Below, piece after piece: positions 8,170 through 16,301 of a DNA stretch of 61,482 bases (position 1 is the stretch's first letter; every line of letters begins with the position of its first letter). Location: positions 1 to 61,482 of the forward strand of contig DULJ01000075.1 in the NCBI GenBank assembly GCA_012840465.1. Direction: 5' to 3'. The notes below the pieces were generated by a model, which saw only the letters and a program-made list of their open reading frames with translations, was not told where the DNA came from and made no database searches. This DNA is from Caryophanales bacterium. GTDB taxonomy: Bacteria; Bacillota; Bacilli; Bacillales; Bacillaceae_J. The position numbers and the translations under genes are program-made.

Positions 8170-10830
8170 TCATTCTTCTTTCTTAGCATTTTGTTCCTTA
8201 CGAATGGTTGCTTGTGCAGCCGCCAGCCGTGCTAATGGCACACGGTATGGTGAGCAACTTACATAGTCCAAACCGGTATTGTAGCAGAATTCAATAGATT
8301 GTTTTTCGCCACCATGCTCTCCACAAATTCCAGTTTTTAAGTTGGGATTTGTTTGGCGTCCTAATTTTACGCCAGTTTCAACCAGCTTTCCAACGCCTTC
8401 TTGGTCAAGAACGACAAATGGGTTTTCCGGCAGTACTTTTTGGCTGATATAGGTCTGTAGAAATTTCCCTTCCGCATCATCGCGGCTGTAACCAAAGGTT
8501 GTTTGGGTTAAATCGTTTGTACCGAATGAGAAGAAATCTGCTTCTTCCGCAATTTGGTCGGCAGTCAATGCAGCCCGCGGGATTTCAATCATCGTGCCAA
8601 TGAGATAATTGAATTCCTTTCCTGTTTCTTCTTGGACTTCGTTTGCTGCACCTATAACGAGCTGGCGCATTTCCTTTAATTCATTAACATGACCAACAAG
8701 CGGAATCATAATTTCCGGCTTCACTGGTAAGCCTTTGTCGGTTAATGTAGCGATGGCGTAGAAAATTGCTTTTGCCTGCATTTCATAAATTTCCGGATGC
8801 ATCATACCAAGACGACAGCCACGAAGACCAAGCATCGGATTGAATTCAGCTAACTGATTTACCTTTTTCAAGAGCTTTTCCTTATATTGAAGTTCCTTAT
8901 GATCCGGGTCTGTCATTTGTAATTTCGTCACCTCGACTAAAAGCTCTTCTTTGTCAGGTAAAAATTCATGAAGTGGCGGGTCTAGTAAACGGATTGTCAC
9001 AGGTAAACCGTGCATTGCTTCAAAAATCCCTTCAAAATCTAATTGCTGCATCGGCAATAACTGATCAAGTGCTTCCTTCCGCTCTTCATAAGTTTCAGCA
9101 AGAATCATCTTTTGAACAATTGGGATTCGTTTTGGGTCCATAAACATATGCTCTGTTCGGCATAACCCGATTCCGCCAGCTCCAAATTCAAAGGCTCTCA
9201 AGGCATCGACAGGATTATCAGCATTGGCACGAACTCCTAGTTTTCTTGTTTCATCTGCCCATTCTAATAGAAGCTTGAACTCCTCAGACAGCTCTGGTTC
9301 AATCATTGGAACTTCACCAAGCATAATTTCCCCAGTACCACCATCAATTGTGATCACATCACCATGGTTCACAACCGTATCACCAACGATAAACTGCTTT
9401 TTGCTCAAATCTATTTTCAAGTCTTCGCATCCGCAAATACAGGCTTTTCCCATCCCCCTTGCAACAACGGCAGCATGGCTTGTCATGCCGCCACGGCTTG
9501 TTACAACCGCTTGGGCAGCGACAATACCATGAATATCATCTGGAGTTGTTTCAGGGCGGACAAGAATGACTTTCTTCCCTTCATTACCTAAGGTTTCCGC
9601 TTCATCCGCATCAAAAACGATACCACCGGTTGCAGCACCTGGTGAAGCAGGCAAGCCTTTAGCTAACAGATTACGTTCCACCGTATCATCTAGGCGGCGG
9701 TGGAGTAATTGATTTAATTGATCTGGGTCAACACGCAAGATGGCAGTCTTTTTATCAATAATTCCTGTCGCAACCATTTCAACCGCAATCCGAATTGCCG
9801 CTTGGGCTGTTCTTTTTCCTGTACGAGTTTGGAGGATAAAAAGCTTGCCCCGCTCCACAGTAAACTCAATGTCCTGCATATCTTTATAATGCTGTTCTAG
9901 ATGATGGCATGTATCCGCAAATTGTTGGTACACGTCAGGCATTTCAGCTTGTAATGTAAGGATCGGTTTCGGTGTGCGAATTCCGGCTACAACGTCTTCA
10001 CCTTGGGCATTGATTAAGTATTCACCATAAAGGACAGCTTCCCCCGTTGACGGATTGCGTGTGAAGGCAACACCGGTACCGGAATCATCGCCCATATTTC
10101 CAAATACCATCATTTGTATGTTAACGGCTGTTCCTAAATGGCCAGGAATTTTATTTAAACGGCGGTACACAATCGCCCGCTGGTTATTCCATGAATCGAA
10201 GACGGAATTAATAGAAAGAAAGAGTTGTTCCCGCGGATCCTGTGGAAAATCCTTTTTCGTCCGTTTTTTTACAATTTCCTTATAGCCTTTAATAACTTCC
10301 TGCCAATCCACGGCCGTTAGTTCCGGATCAGATGAATAACCTTTTTCCTCTCTATATTCTTCTAACAATTGTTCAAAGAAATATACATCAACACCAAGAA
10401 CTACATCTGAAAACATTTGAATGAAACGACGATAAGAGTCATAAGCAAAACGAGGATTATTCGTTAATTCTGCCATTCCCCGGGCCGTTTCATCGTTCAT
10501 ACCAAGATTAAGAATTGTATCCATCATGCCCGGCATTGAGAAAACAGCGCCTGAACGGACAGATACTAAGAGTGGGTTCGTTGGATCTCCAAGCCGTTTG
10601 TCTGTATGTTGTTCAAGCTTTTCAAGCGCAGTTAAAATCTGCTCTTTCACTTCAGGGGAAATTGCCTTGTCTGAATCATAATAGGCATTACAAGCTTCAG
10701 TCGTAATTGTAAATCCGGAAGGAACAGGGAGGCCAATATTCGTCATTTCTGCCAAGTTGGCACCTTTTCCTCCTAAAAGCTCTTTCATACTTGCGTTTCC
10801 TTCATTAAACAGATAAACGTACTTTTTCAT
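8170..10830 (-). CDS. ppdK: pyruvate, phosphate dikinase
   Basis: PPDK of 886 aa that interconverts pyruvate + ATP + Pi with PEP + AMP + PPi. The N-terminal ATP-grasp part has KGANLAEM and SVRSGAVFSMPGMMDT. The phosphohistidine swivelling domain has GGMTSHAAVVARGMGKAC with the catalytic His. The C-terminal TIM barrel has GLCRTEHMF and the catalytic-Cys motif GICGEHGG. Length is normal for bacterial PPDK. It starts 1 bp after its putative regulator gene, with a good GAGAGGAG site. PPDK can act in gluconeogenesis or, in reverse, in PPi-linked glycolysis. The Thr next to the catalytic His is the expected target of the regulator. Confidence 0.96.
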   Translation of the reverse strand: MKKYVYLFNEGNASMKELLGGKGANLAEMTNIGLPVPSGFTITTEACNAYYDSDKAISPEVKEQILTALEKLEQHTDKRLGDPTNPLLVSVRSGAVFSMPGMMDTILNLGMNDETARGMAELTNNPRFAYDSYRRFIQMFSDVVLGVDVYFFEQLLEEYREEKGYSSDPELTAVDWQEVIKGYKEIVKKRTKKDFPQDPREQLFLSINSVFDSWNNQRAIVYRRLNKIPGHLGTAVNIQMMVFGNMGDDSGTGVAFTRNPSTGEAVLYGEYLINAQGEDVVAGIRTPKPILTLQAEMPDVYQQFADTCHHLEQHYKDMQDIEFTVERGKLFILQTRTGKRTAQAAIRIAVEMVATGIIDKKTAILRVDPDQLNQLLHRRLDDTVERNLLAKGLPASPGAATGGIVFDADEAETLGNEGKKVILVRPETTPDDIHGIVAAQAVVTSRGGMTSHAAVVARGMGKACICGCEDLKIDLSKKQFIVGDTVVNHGDVITIDGGTGEIMLGEVPMIEPELSEEFKLLLEWADETRKLGVRANADNPVDALRAFEFGAGGIGLCRTEHMFMDPKRIPIVQKMILAETYEERKEALDQLLPMQQLDFEGIFEAMHGLPVTIRLLDPPLHEFLPDKEELLVEVTKLQMTDPDHKELQYKEKLLKKVNQLAEFNPMLGLRGCRLGMMHPEIYEMQAKAIFYAIATLTDKGLPVKPEIMIPLVGHVNELKEMRQLVIGAANEVQEETGKEFNYLIGTMIEIPRAALTADQIAEEADFFSFGTNDLTQTTFGYSRDDAEGKFLQTYISQKVLPENPFVVLDQEGVGKLVETGVKLGRQTNPNLKTGICGEHGGEKQSIEFCYNTGLDYVSCSPYRVPLARLAAAQATIRKEQNAKKEE

Positions 10831-10831
10831 C

Positions 10832-11653
10832 TTACGAACTCCTCTCTTTTTTTAGAATATCTAAAATATAGTCAGCTGTTTCTTCAATGGCTTTGTCAGA
10901 GACATTAATGATTGGACAACCAATTCGTTTCATAACTTTCTCCGCATAATCGAGTTCTGCTAGAATACGTTCAAGGCTTGCATAATTCGCTTCGGATTTT
11001 AATCCAAGATTTTTCAGTCGTTCTTTGCGAATAGCATTTAATTTATCAGGAGAGATGATCAACCCCACACATTTGTTCCTTGGTATTTTAAATAATTCGT
11101 CCGGAGGCTTGATCTCTGGGACAATTGGAACATTGGCTACTTTATAGCGTTTATGTGCTAAATACATGGAAAGCGGTGTTTTTGATGTTCGTGAAACACC
11201 GATCAAAATAATATCGGCGTTCAAGATTCCACGCGGGTCACGGCCATCGTCATACTTAACCGCAAATTCAATTGCTTCAATTTTGCGAAAATAATCGTCA
11301 TCAAGCTTTCGCATTAATTTAGGCTGATATTTCGGTTGTTGGTTAAACTTATTGACAAAAGCCTCCATTAGTGGATTCAATAAATCAACCGCCTGAATGC
11401 CGATATCTTTTGCTCTTTTATCTAAGTATTCTTTTAAGGTTGGTATAACGATGGTATAGGCAATAATCGCAGAACCGTGTATCGCCATCGCCAATACATC
11501 TTCAATATCTTCAAAGCTTTCAACATATGTCTGCCGTTTGATTTCGACATAACCGCGGTTAAATTGTGTTGCCACTGCTTTCACTACTAGCTCAGCTGTT
11601 TCTCCTACTGAATCTGAAACAATATAAACTATTTCTTTGTTTTCCAATAGCAC
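10832..11653 (-). CDS. PPDK regulatory protein (DUF299 bifunctional kinase / Pi-dependent pyrophosphorylase)
   Basis: Family of B. subtilis YqfL and plant RP1, 273 aa. Members phosphorylate PPDK with ADP and remove the phosphate with Pi. The N terminus has the family motif IVSDSVGETAELVVKA and the middle a P-loop GVSRTSKT (152-159) preceded by KYDDGRDPRGIL. It lies directly upstream of ppdK, which is strong context for a true PPDK regulator rather than a PEP-synthase regulator. The start is uncertain: the GTG at 11653 sits almost on the AAGGAAG site, while an in-frame TTG at 11647 has better spacing. No ccpN-like gene precedes it. Confidence 0.9.
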   Translation of the reverse strand: MLLENKEIVYIVSDSVGETAELVVKAVATQFNRGYVEIKRQTYVESFEDIEDVLAMAIHGSAIIAYTIVIPTLKEYLDKRAKDIGIQAVDLLNPLMEAFVNKFNQQPKYQPKLMRKLDDDYFRKIEAIEFAVKYDDGRDPRGILNADIILIGVSRTSKTPLSMYLAHKRYKVANVPIVPEIKPPDELFKIPRNKCVGLIISPDKLNAIRKERLKNLGLKSEANYASLERILAELDYAEKVMKRIGCPIINVSDKAIEETADYILDILKKERSS

Positions 11654-11811
11654 TCACTTCCTTGTCTACTTTTACCTCACATTTATTGTAATACAATTCA
11701 AAAAATTATACGTAACCTTTTTTCACAAAAAAGCAAAATCTTTCTAAAATATGAAAAGTCTGTAGAAAATAGGCATTCCGCGGATACTTTCGCACAACCT
11801 GAATATGAGGC

Positions 11812-11849
11812 ACCAAAAAAAGGGAGCAAGTCGACATCACCTGCTTCCC
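11812..11849 (-). terminator. terminator at the end of the nos operon
   Basis: On the minus strand a GGGAAGCA...TGCTCCC hairpin with a bulge is followed by TTTTTTT, just past the last nos gene. Confidence 0.75.
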
Positions 11850-11850
11850 A

Positions 11851-12783
11851 TTATGATTTATTTAATTTAATATCTAGTGTGCCAACTTGTGAAACTAATA
11901 GCTCTTCATATTTCTTCTCTGCTAACATATTAATTTCTTTTGATTCCGCTTTTGGATTTGCTTCTTTTACATTATTTACTACATCCTGCTGAACCTTTGA
12001 TACTAGCACGATTGATTTCTGTTGTTTTTCTTGGGTGGCCCAAAACTTTTCTGCCCCATATTCTTTGATCAACTTCTCGGCTACTTCGCTATTTCTGTAT
12101 GAATTTTTCGTTTCATTTAATTTTGCTTGAATTTCATCTGAAGAGGCTTTGTGACCCTTTTCTTCTGCTAATAGGGTCATCGCTCGAAGACGAATAACTT
12201 GGGTTAATAATGTATTTTTGTTTTTAGCCGCCGCGGTCTGGGCATCCCAGTACTTCATAGCTTCCTCTAACTCTTTACCTTGATATTTGACTTTGTCAGC
12301 TTCACGATACATTTCAATTTGAATTGTATTAATTGCCTCGTAAAACTTAATATCTTCCTCACTAATTTCTTCGCCGTTTACCGTAGCAACTACCCCTTCC
12401 GGCAATGTTGTTACCGTTGCAACTGGTTCTTCAACCGTAAATTTCACTAACTTCTCTGTTGAAGTTTTACCATTATGAATAGTTAATAAAGCTTGCCAAT
12501 CACCACCCATTGGTAAGGCAACTTCGCTACCGTATAGACCTTCCCCTTGATCTTTAAGTTTTGTTTGAATTGAACCATGATCCATCTTTTCCATTTCAAA
12601 AGTTGCCGTAACTTCTAAACCTTCAGCTGCATTTTCTCCTTCCGAAATTTTAAACGATACTGCTGCTGGAGTATGGTCTGGTTTATAAACCGGTGCTTCG
12701 GCAACCTCAACATTATAATTCTCGCCACTATTACAACCCGTTAGCACAAACAGTCCCATCAAAAGCGTTACTATTTTTTTCAT
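11851..12783 (-). CDS. nos-operon lipoprotein with YtkA-like and SurA/PrsA N-terminal-like domains
   Basis: Exported lipoprotein of 310 aa with lipobox LTGC (Cys about 17). Residues about 30-120 look like a YtkA/FixH-type beta domain (PVYKPDHTPAAVSFKIS, PMGGDWQALLTI), a family linked to copper or oxidase assembly. Residues about 130-300 resemble the SurA_N/PrsA chaperone region (ATVNGEEISEEDIKFYE followed by long charged helices), with no parvulin domain visible. It is the last gene of the nos operon and overlaps nosF by 4 bp. A role in folding or metallating exported NosZ is inferred from position. The domain pairing is unusual in my experience. Confidence 0.75.
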   Translation of the reverse strand: MKKIVTLLMGLFVLTGCNSGENYNVEVAEAPVYKPDHTPAAVSFKISEGENAAEGLEVTATFEMEKMDHGSIQTKLKDQGEGLYGSEVALPMGGDWQALLTIHNGKTSTEKLVKFTVEEPVATVTTLPEGVVATVNGEEISEEDIKFYEAINTIQIEMYREADKVKYQGKELEEAMKYWDAQTAAAKNKNTLLTQVIRLRAMTLLAEEKGHKASSDEIQAKLNETKNSYRNSEVAEKLIKEYGAEKFWATQEKQQKSIVLVSKVQQDVVNNVKEANPKAESKEINMLAEKKYEELLVSQVGTLDIKLNKS

Positions 12784-13451
12784 ACAAGAGCACCTTCATT
12801 TACTATTTTTGTTTTAAAATCGCTCACAGTGTATTTTTCCATTTTCCCATCTTTTAAATACGCTACATGGGAACAAATTTGGTTAATTTCATCAATATGG
12901 TGTGAAGAAAGTAAGATCGTTTTATTCTCTAAAGACTTTAAGATTGATAAAATCTCAATTCGACCGATTGGATCTAATCCGCTCGTTGGTTCATCTAAAA
13001 TTAAAAGCTCTGTATCAAAATAAAGCATGATCCCAAGGCCAAGGCGCTGCAGCATCCCCTTAGAATAGCCGGAAACTTGCTCCTTTCGATCCTCCCACAA
13101 CCTAACAAGCTTTAGCTTTTCTTCCAATTTGGTCTCATCAACCGTGCCATCTTCTAATGAAGCAAAAAAACGCAAATTTTCTTCACCAGTCAAATTCGGA
13201 TAAAGCTGGAATTTCTCAGGTAAATAGGAAACGGTCTTTTTCCAGCCCGGCTTTTGTACTGGAATCCCGTTCAGTTTGATCGTCCCAGTTTTTAAAGGCA
13301 AAAGATCCAGCATCAAATGAATCAGCGTGGATTTCCCAGCACCATTTCTGCCGACTAATGCACATAATTCATTTTTTTCGACAACGAGACTAACTGAATC
13401 TAAAACCTTCTTTTTCCGAAAGGAATGTGATACATCACGGATCTCGATCAT
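12780..13451 (-). CDS. nosF: NosF-like copper-maturation ABC transporter ATPase
   Basis: ATPase of 223 aa, short for an ABC protein, as NosF-type proteins are. Walker A is GRNGAGKST (34-42), the signature VSGYSKGMLQR, and Walker B LLILDEPTSGLDP. It overlaps nosY upstream and the lipoprotein gene downstream by 4 bp each, so the stoichiometry is likely coupled. In known systems NosD, NosF and NosY form a complex that supports CuZ site assembly of N2O reductase. The assignment rests on operon position between nosY and the nosZ-nosD genes. Confidence 0.9.
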   Translation of the reverse strand: MIEIRDVSHSFRKKKVLDSVSLVVEKNELCALVGRNGAGKSTLIHLMLDLLPLKTGTIKLNGIPVQKPGWKKTVSYLPEKFQLYPNLTGEENLRFFASLEDGTVDETKLEEKLKLVRLWEDRKEQVSGYSKGMLQRLGLGIMLYFDTELLILDEPTSGLDPIGRIEILSILKSLENKTILLSSHHIDEINQICSHVAYLKDGKMEKYTVSDFKTKIVNEGALV

Positions 13452-14245
13452 ATTCTATCACCCTTTCCTTTTAATAAAATACTTAATACGAAAGAAAGAG
13501 CCACCCAGACAATGACATCAATAACAATAAACATGACAGGCGACGCCCATACCATTTTTTCCATTAGACGTGACATATGATCTGTCGAAAATACTCCTAA
13601 TGATGTTTCTAAATAGAACGGAATGGCATGGATTGGATCTAAAAAGAAAAAGACGGAAAACATTTGTACATTATCATAGGTTACGGATGGCAGCAGATAT
13701 AAAAATAATAAATCTGCCAAGTACACAAATAAAAACCATGTAAATATGTTAGCACCGATCAATTGCATTCTTGTATTGCAAATACTGCCTAAAAACAAGC
13801 CAATTTGATTAAAAATAATAATTAAAAATATCACTGACATTAGAAAAGCCATAAAATGACTAACATTAAAATAGAAGAAAAATTTCATAACGACTGCAAA
13901 TACAAGGTACCAAACAATAAAAACACCTAAGATGACTGACTGAACGGCCATACTCTTTTTTAATAAAAAGCTTAAAAACGATTCCTTCTTCGTCGTTAAG
14001 ATCATCAACGTTTTTAATTCTTTTTCTTGAATAATAGAAAAGGATGAAATAAAAATACTTAATAGCGGTAAAATAAAGATATTCATTTCATATAAAGAAA
14101 GAAGAAAAACAGTAAAACCATGCTCGGATGGTAATGTACGTGCTTCTAGTAAGATAAAAGTCGATAAAAGAATGACCATTGAAAGTGACAGCCAAATCCC
14201 TTTACCCCGCGATTGCTCCTTCCATTCCTTCCAAATATAATTCAT
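13448..14245 (-). CDS. nosY: NosY-like ABC transporter permease
   Basis: Polytopic membrane protein of 265 aa with about six hydrophobic segments. It starts MNYIWKEWKEQSRGKG, the typical N terminus of NosY and related ABC-2 permeases, and has the cytoplasmic QEKELKTLMIL segment after helix 2. It overlaps nosD and nosF by 4 bp each. In known NosDFY complexes the permease forms a dimer that carries NosD on the outside and NosF inside. It has no close resemblance to drug exporters; context makes NosY the best call. Confidence 0.88.
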   Translation of the reverse strand: MNYIWKEWKEQSRGKGIWLSLSMVILLSTFILLEARTLPSEHGFTVFLLSLYEMNIFILPLLSIFISSFSIIQEKELKTLMILTTKKESFLSFLLKKSMAVQSVILGVFIVWYLVFAVVMKFFFYFNVSHFMAFLMSVIFLIIIFNQIGLFLGSICNTRMQLIGANIFTWFLFVYLADLLFLYLLPSVTYDNVQMFSVFFFLDPIHAIPFYLETSLGVFSTDHMSRLMEKMVWASPVMFIVIDVIVWVALSFVLSILLKGKGDRI

Positions 14246-15660
14246 GACGCTCTTCTCCTTTTGCTTTTCCAGTAAACACTACCTAATATAACTATTAATA
14301 GCGAAATAATAATATAGAAAGTATTATTTTCGTTTATTGTTCCCTTTTCTATTAAAGGAAATTGGTCAGTAACCATGACTTCCTTTTTATTTAATACTTC
14401 ATTCATTTTTTCATAAACTTTAATTGCCGGGCTTTTTAAAAATAAATAAGCTAATTCATTATCCTCTACCAATTGATAAAGGGAGGATTTATATTCAACA
14501 GGGTAATCGCCGATTCCATTTTGATCCAAGTCAAGCACTGAAATTGAATTCCCCCAATAGTTTCCTTTGCCATTCTCAGACCATTGATTATGATCCTTTC
14601 CGCCAAATGTTAGCACGGTAGCGATATTATTCGAAAATCTGTTGCCGCTGAATACTTGGTCTGCAGAAGATGCCCACACTTCAACACCTATCTGATTTTG
14701 TAAAAATTCATTATCTTTGACAATCGCTTTTTGGGATTGGTCAAAATAGATGCCTCTTTGGTTTTGAAAAAAAAGATTTCTAGTTATAACTGTTTCATTC
14801 GTTGATTGCATCAGCAATCCGTAAGAACGTGTTCCTTGATTTAAAATAAATTGGTTGTCTTCTAATATCGTTCCTCTAGACTCCATAATGGCGGCTCCGC
14901 CAATATTGTAGCTGAATATATTCTTTGTAAATTTATTTCTATCAGAGTACATATAATGCAAACCATATCTGGTATGCTGTATTTCATTTCCTTTTGAAAT
15001 ATTTTCATGGGAATAATCAAAGAAAATTCCGTCACGAGTTCCTTCGATATAATTATTTACTAGTTCATTTTGATGAGAATAATAAAGTTGAATACCATTC
15101 CCTTGTCCACCGATCTCACCGTTTTCTTTGCCAATCACCGTTACATTACTGACCTTATTATGATGGGATTGGCTTAAATAAACACCATGGAAACAATCGG
15201 TAACTTTTATTTGATCAACAATGTTCCCGTCTTTCATAAGCTTAATGCCTGCGTATTCCTCACCTGAATTTCGATCATGACCACTATTCATCACAGAAAA
15301 GTTTTTCAAGGTTACATCGGAAGCTTTAACAGTGATGACATTTCCTTTTCCTTCACCTTTTATAACGGTTTTCTCTGTGCCAATAATGGTAATTGGCGAA
15401 GAAATAACAATGTTCCCCTCATAGGTTTTATCTTCAAGCTGAAGCATACCATTCTCAGGGGTTTGGTCAATCAGTTCTTGAAGCGAAACCTCAGCATAAC
15501 CGGTGTTGCCACCAAGTAAAAAGAATAAAAAGCCAACAATGACAAAAGCATGGATCTCGACCAGTAAAGGTGAAATCCATGCCCATTTGTTATTGATTTG
15601 CACCCTGCTACTATTCAGTTTTTCGAAGTTTGTATTTAAGGTGCCCATTTCCCTAATCAT
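14242..15660 (-). CDS. nosD: NosD-like extracytoplasmic beta-helix copper-maturation protein
   Basis: Protein of 472 aa with an N-terminal membrane segment (about 33-53) serving as signal or anchor. Right-handed parallel beta-helix repeats follow (NxI/NxF ladders such as GNEIQHTRYGLHYMYSDRN), with the GNYWG motif near 365 and a C-terminal transmembrane helix (about 445-462) followed by a basic tail. NosD takes part in CuZ assembly of N2O reductase. The C-terminal helix suggests double membrane tethering suited to a Gram-positive cell. It overlaps nosB-like and nosY genes by 4 bp. A paralogue is encoded at 43052-44413. Confidence 0.92.
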   Translation of the reverse strand: MIREMGTLNTNFEKLNSSRVQINNKWAWISPLLVEIHAFVIVGFLFFLLGGNTGYAEVSLQELIDQTPENGMLQLEDKTYEGNIVISSPITIIGTEKTVIKGEGKGNVITVKASDVTLKNFSVMNSGHDRNSGEEYAGIKLMKDGNIVDQIKVTDCFHGVYLSQSHHNKVSNVTVIGKENGEIGGQGNGIQLYYSHQNELVNNYIEGTRDGIFFDYSHENISKGNEIQHTRYGLHYMYSDRNKFTKNIFSYNIGGAAIMESRGTILEDNQFILNQGTRSYGLLMQSTNETVITRNLFFQNQRGIYFDQSQKAIVKDNEFLQNQIGVEVWASSADQVFSGNRFSNNIATVLTFGGKDHNQWSENGKGNYWGNSISVLDLDQNGIGDYPVEYKSSLYQLVEDNELAYLFLKSPAIKVYEKMNEVLNKKEVMVTDQFPLIEKGTINENNTFYIIISLLIVILGSVYWKSKRRRAS

Positions 15661-16226
15661 TGCGCTCTATCCTTCCATAATGGAATAATCATTAGAATAA
15701 ATGCAATCCCAATCATAAAAAATCCTGTTGTAAAATAACTGTTGGTTACAAAATTAGCAATTGTATTTTCTCCAAAGATTGGTGGAATAAATGGTGGTAC
15801 ATCAATTGGCGCCATCGGATCCAATTCTGTTCCATAGCTCTTCAACCAGCGATGGATATCATAAACACCTAAAGCGCCGCCGATGACGAGTAAACCAATT
15901 AATCCTATTAATAATTTTTTGTTACGTAAAATGGCAACAACTAATGTTAATAGGGCTAATCCGCCAATAATGTATGATAAGTATCCTAATTCAGGAAAGT
16001 TCTCTTCACTAAATTCTTTCATACCAATATAGTGGTTTAAACCATTAATAATCGATACATCGTTTGCATCTTCTAATTTGTATGGATAAACAATAATATC
16101 TAGCCCCTCTGGATATTGTGGCGCAAAAAACTTCATTCCCCACCATGGGAAGAATATAGAAGTAACAAATAACCCTGCTGCAATAATTAATAATACCATA
16201 GAAGGTACAGATAGCTTCTTAGACAT
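15657..16226 (-). CDS. nosB: NosB-like membrane protein of clade II nos operons
   Basis: Membrane protein of 189 aa with four likely helices (near 8-28, 80-100, 105-125 and 160-180). A long extracytoplasmic loop after helix 1 is rich in Pro, Tyr and Trp. It lies between nosZ and nosD, exactly where clade II (Sec-type) clusters such as that of Wolinella carry nosB, a transmembrane protein of unknown function. I assign it by position and topology, since it has no catalytic motif. The ATG at 16226 is chosen because GGGGTG lies 6 nt before it; GTG/ATG codons at 16235 and 16232 are alternatives. Confidence 0.75.
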   Translation of the reverse strand: MSKKLSVPSMVLLIIAAGLFVTSIFFPWWGMKFFAPQYPEGLDIIVYPYKLEDANDVSIINGLNHYIGMKEFSEENFPELGYLSYIIGGLALLTLVVAILRNKKLLIGLIGLLVIGGALGVYDIHRWLKSYGTELDPMAPIDVPPFIPPIFGENTIANFVTNSYFTTGFFMIGIAFILMIIPLWKDRAQ

Positions 16227-16263
16227 ACCCATCACCCCACAAAAGTTTACTTCATATCAGTGT

Positions 16264-16293
16264 AAAAAAGGAGGAGTACCAAAAAGTACTCCC
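16264..16293 (-). terminator. terminator-like hairpin between nosZ and nosB
   Basis: GGAGTAC (16273-16279) and GTACTCC (16286-16292) form a perfect 7-bp stem. Read on the minus strand it is followed by CCTTTTTT. It sits in the 75-bp gap after the nosZ stop, inside the operon, so it may lower expression of nosB onward or stabilise the nosZ message. Confidence 0.7.
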
Positions 16294-16301
16294 GTATCTG
16301 T

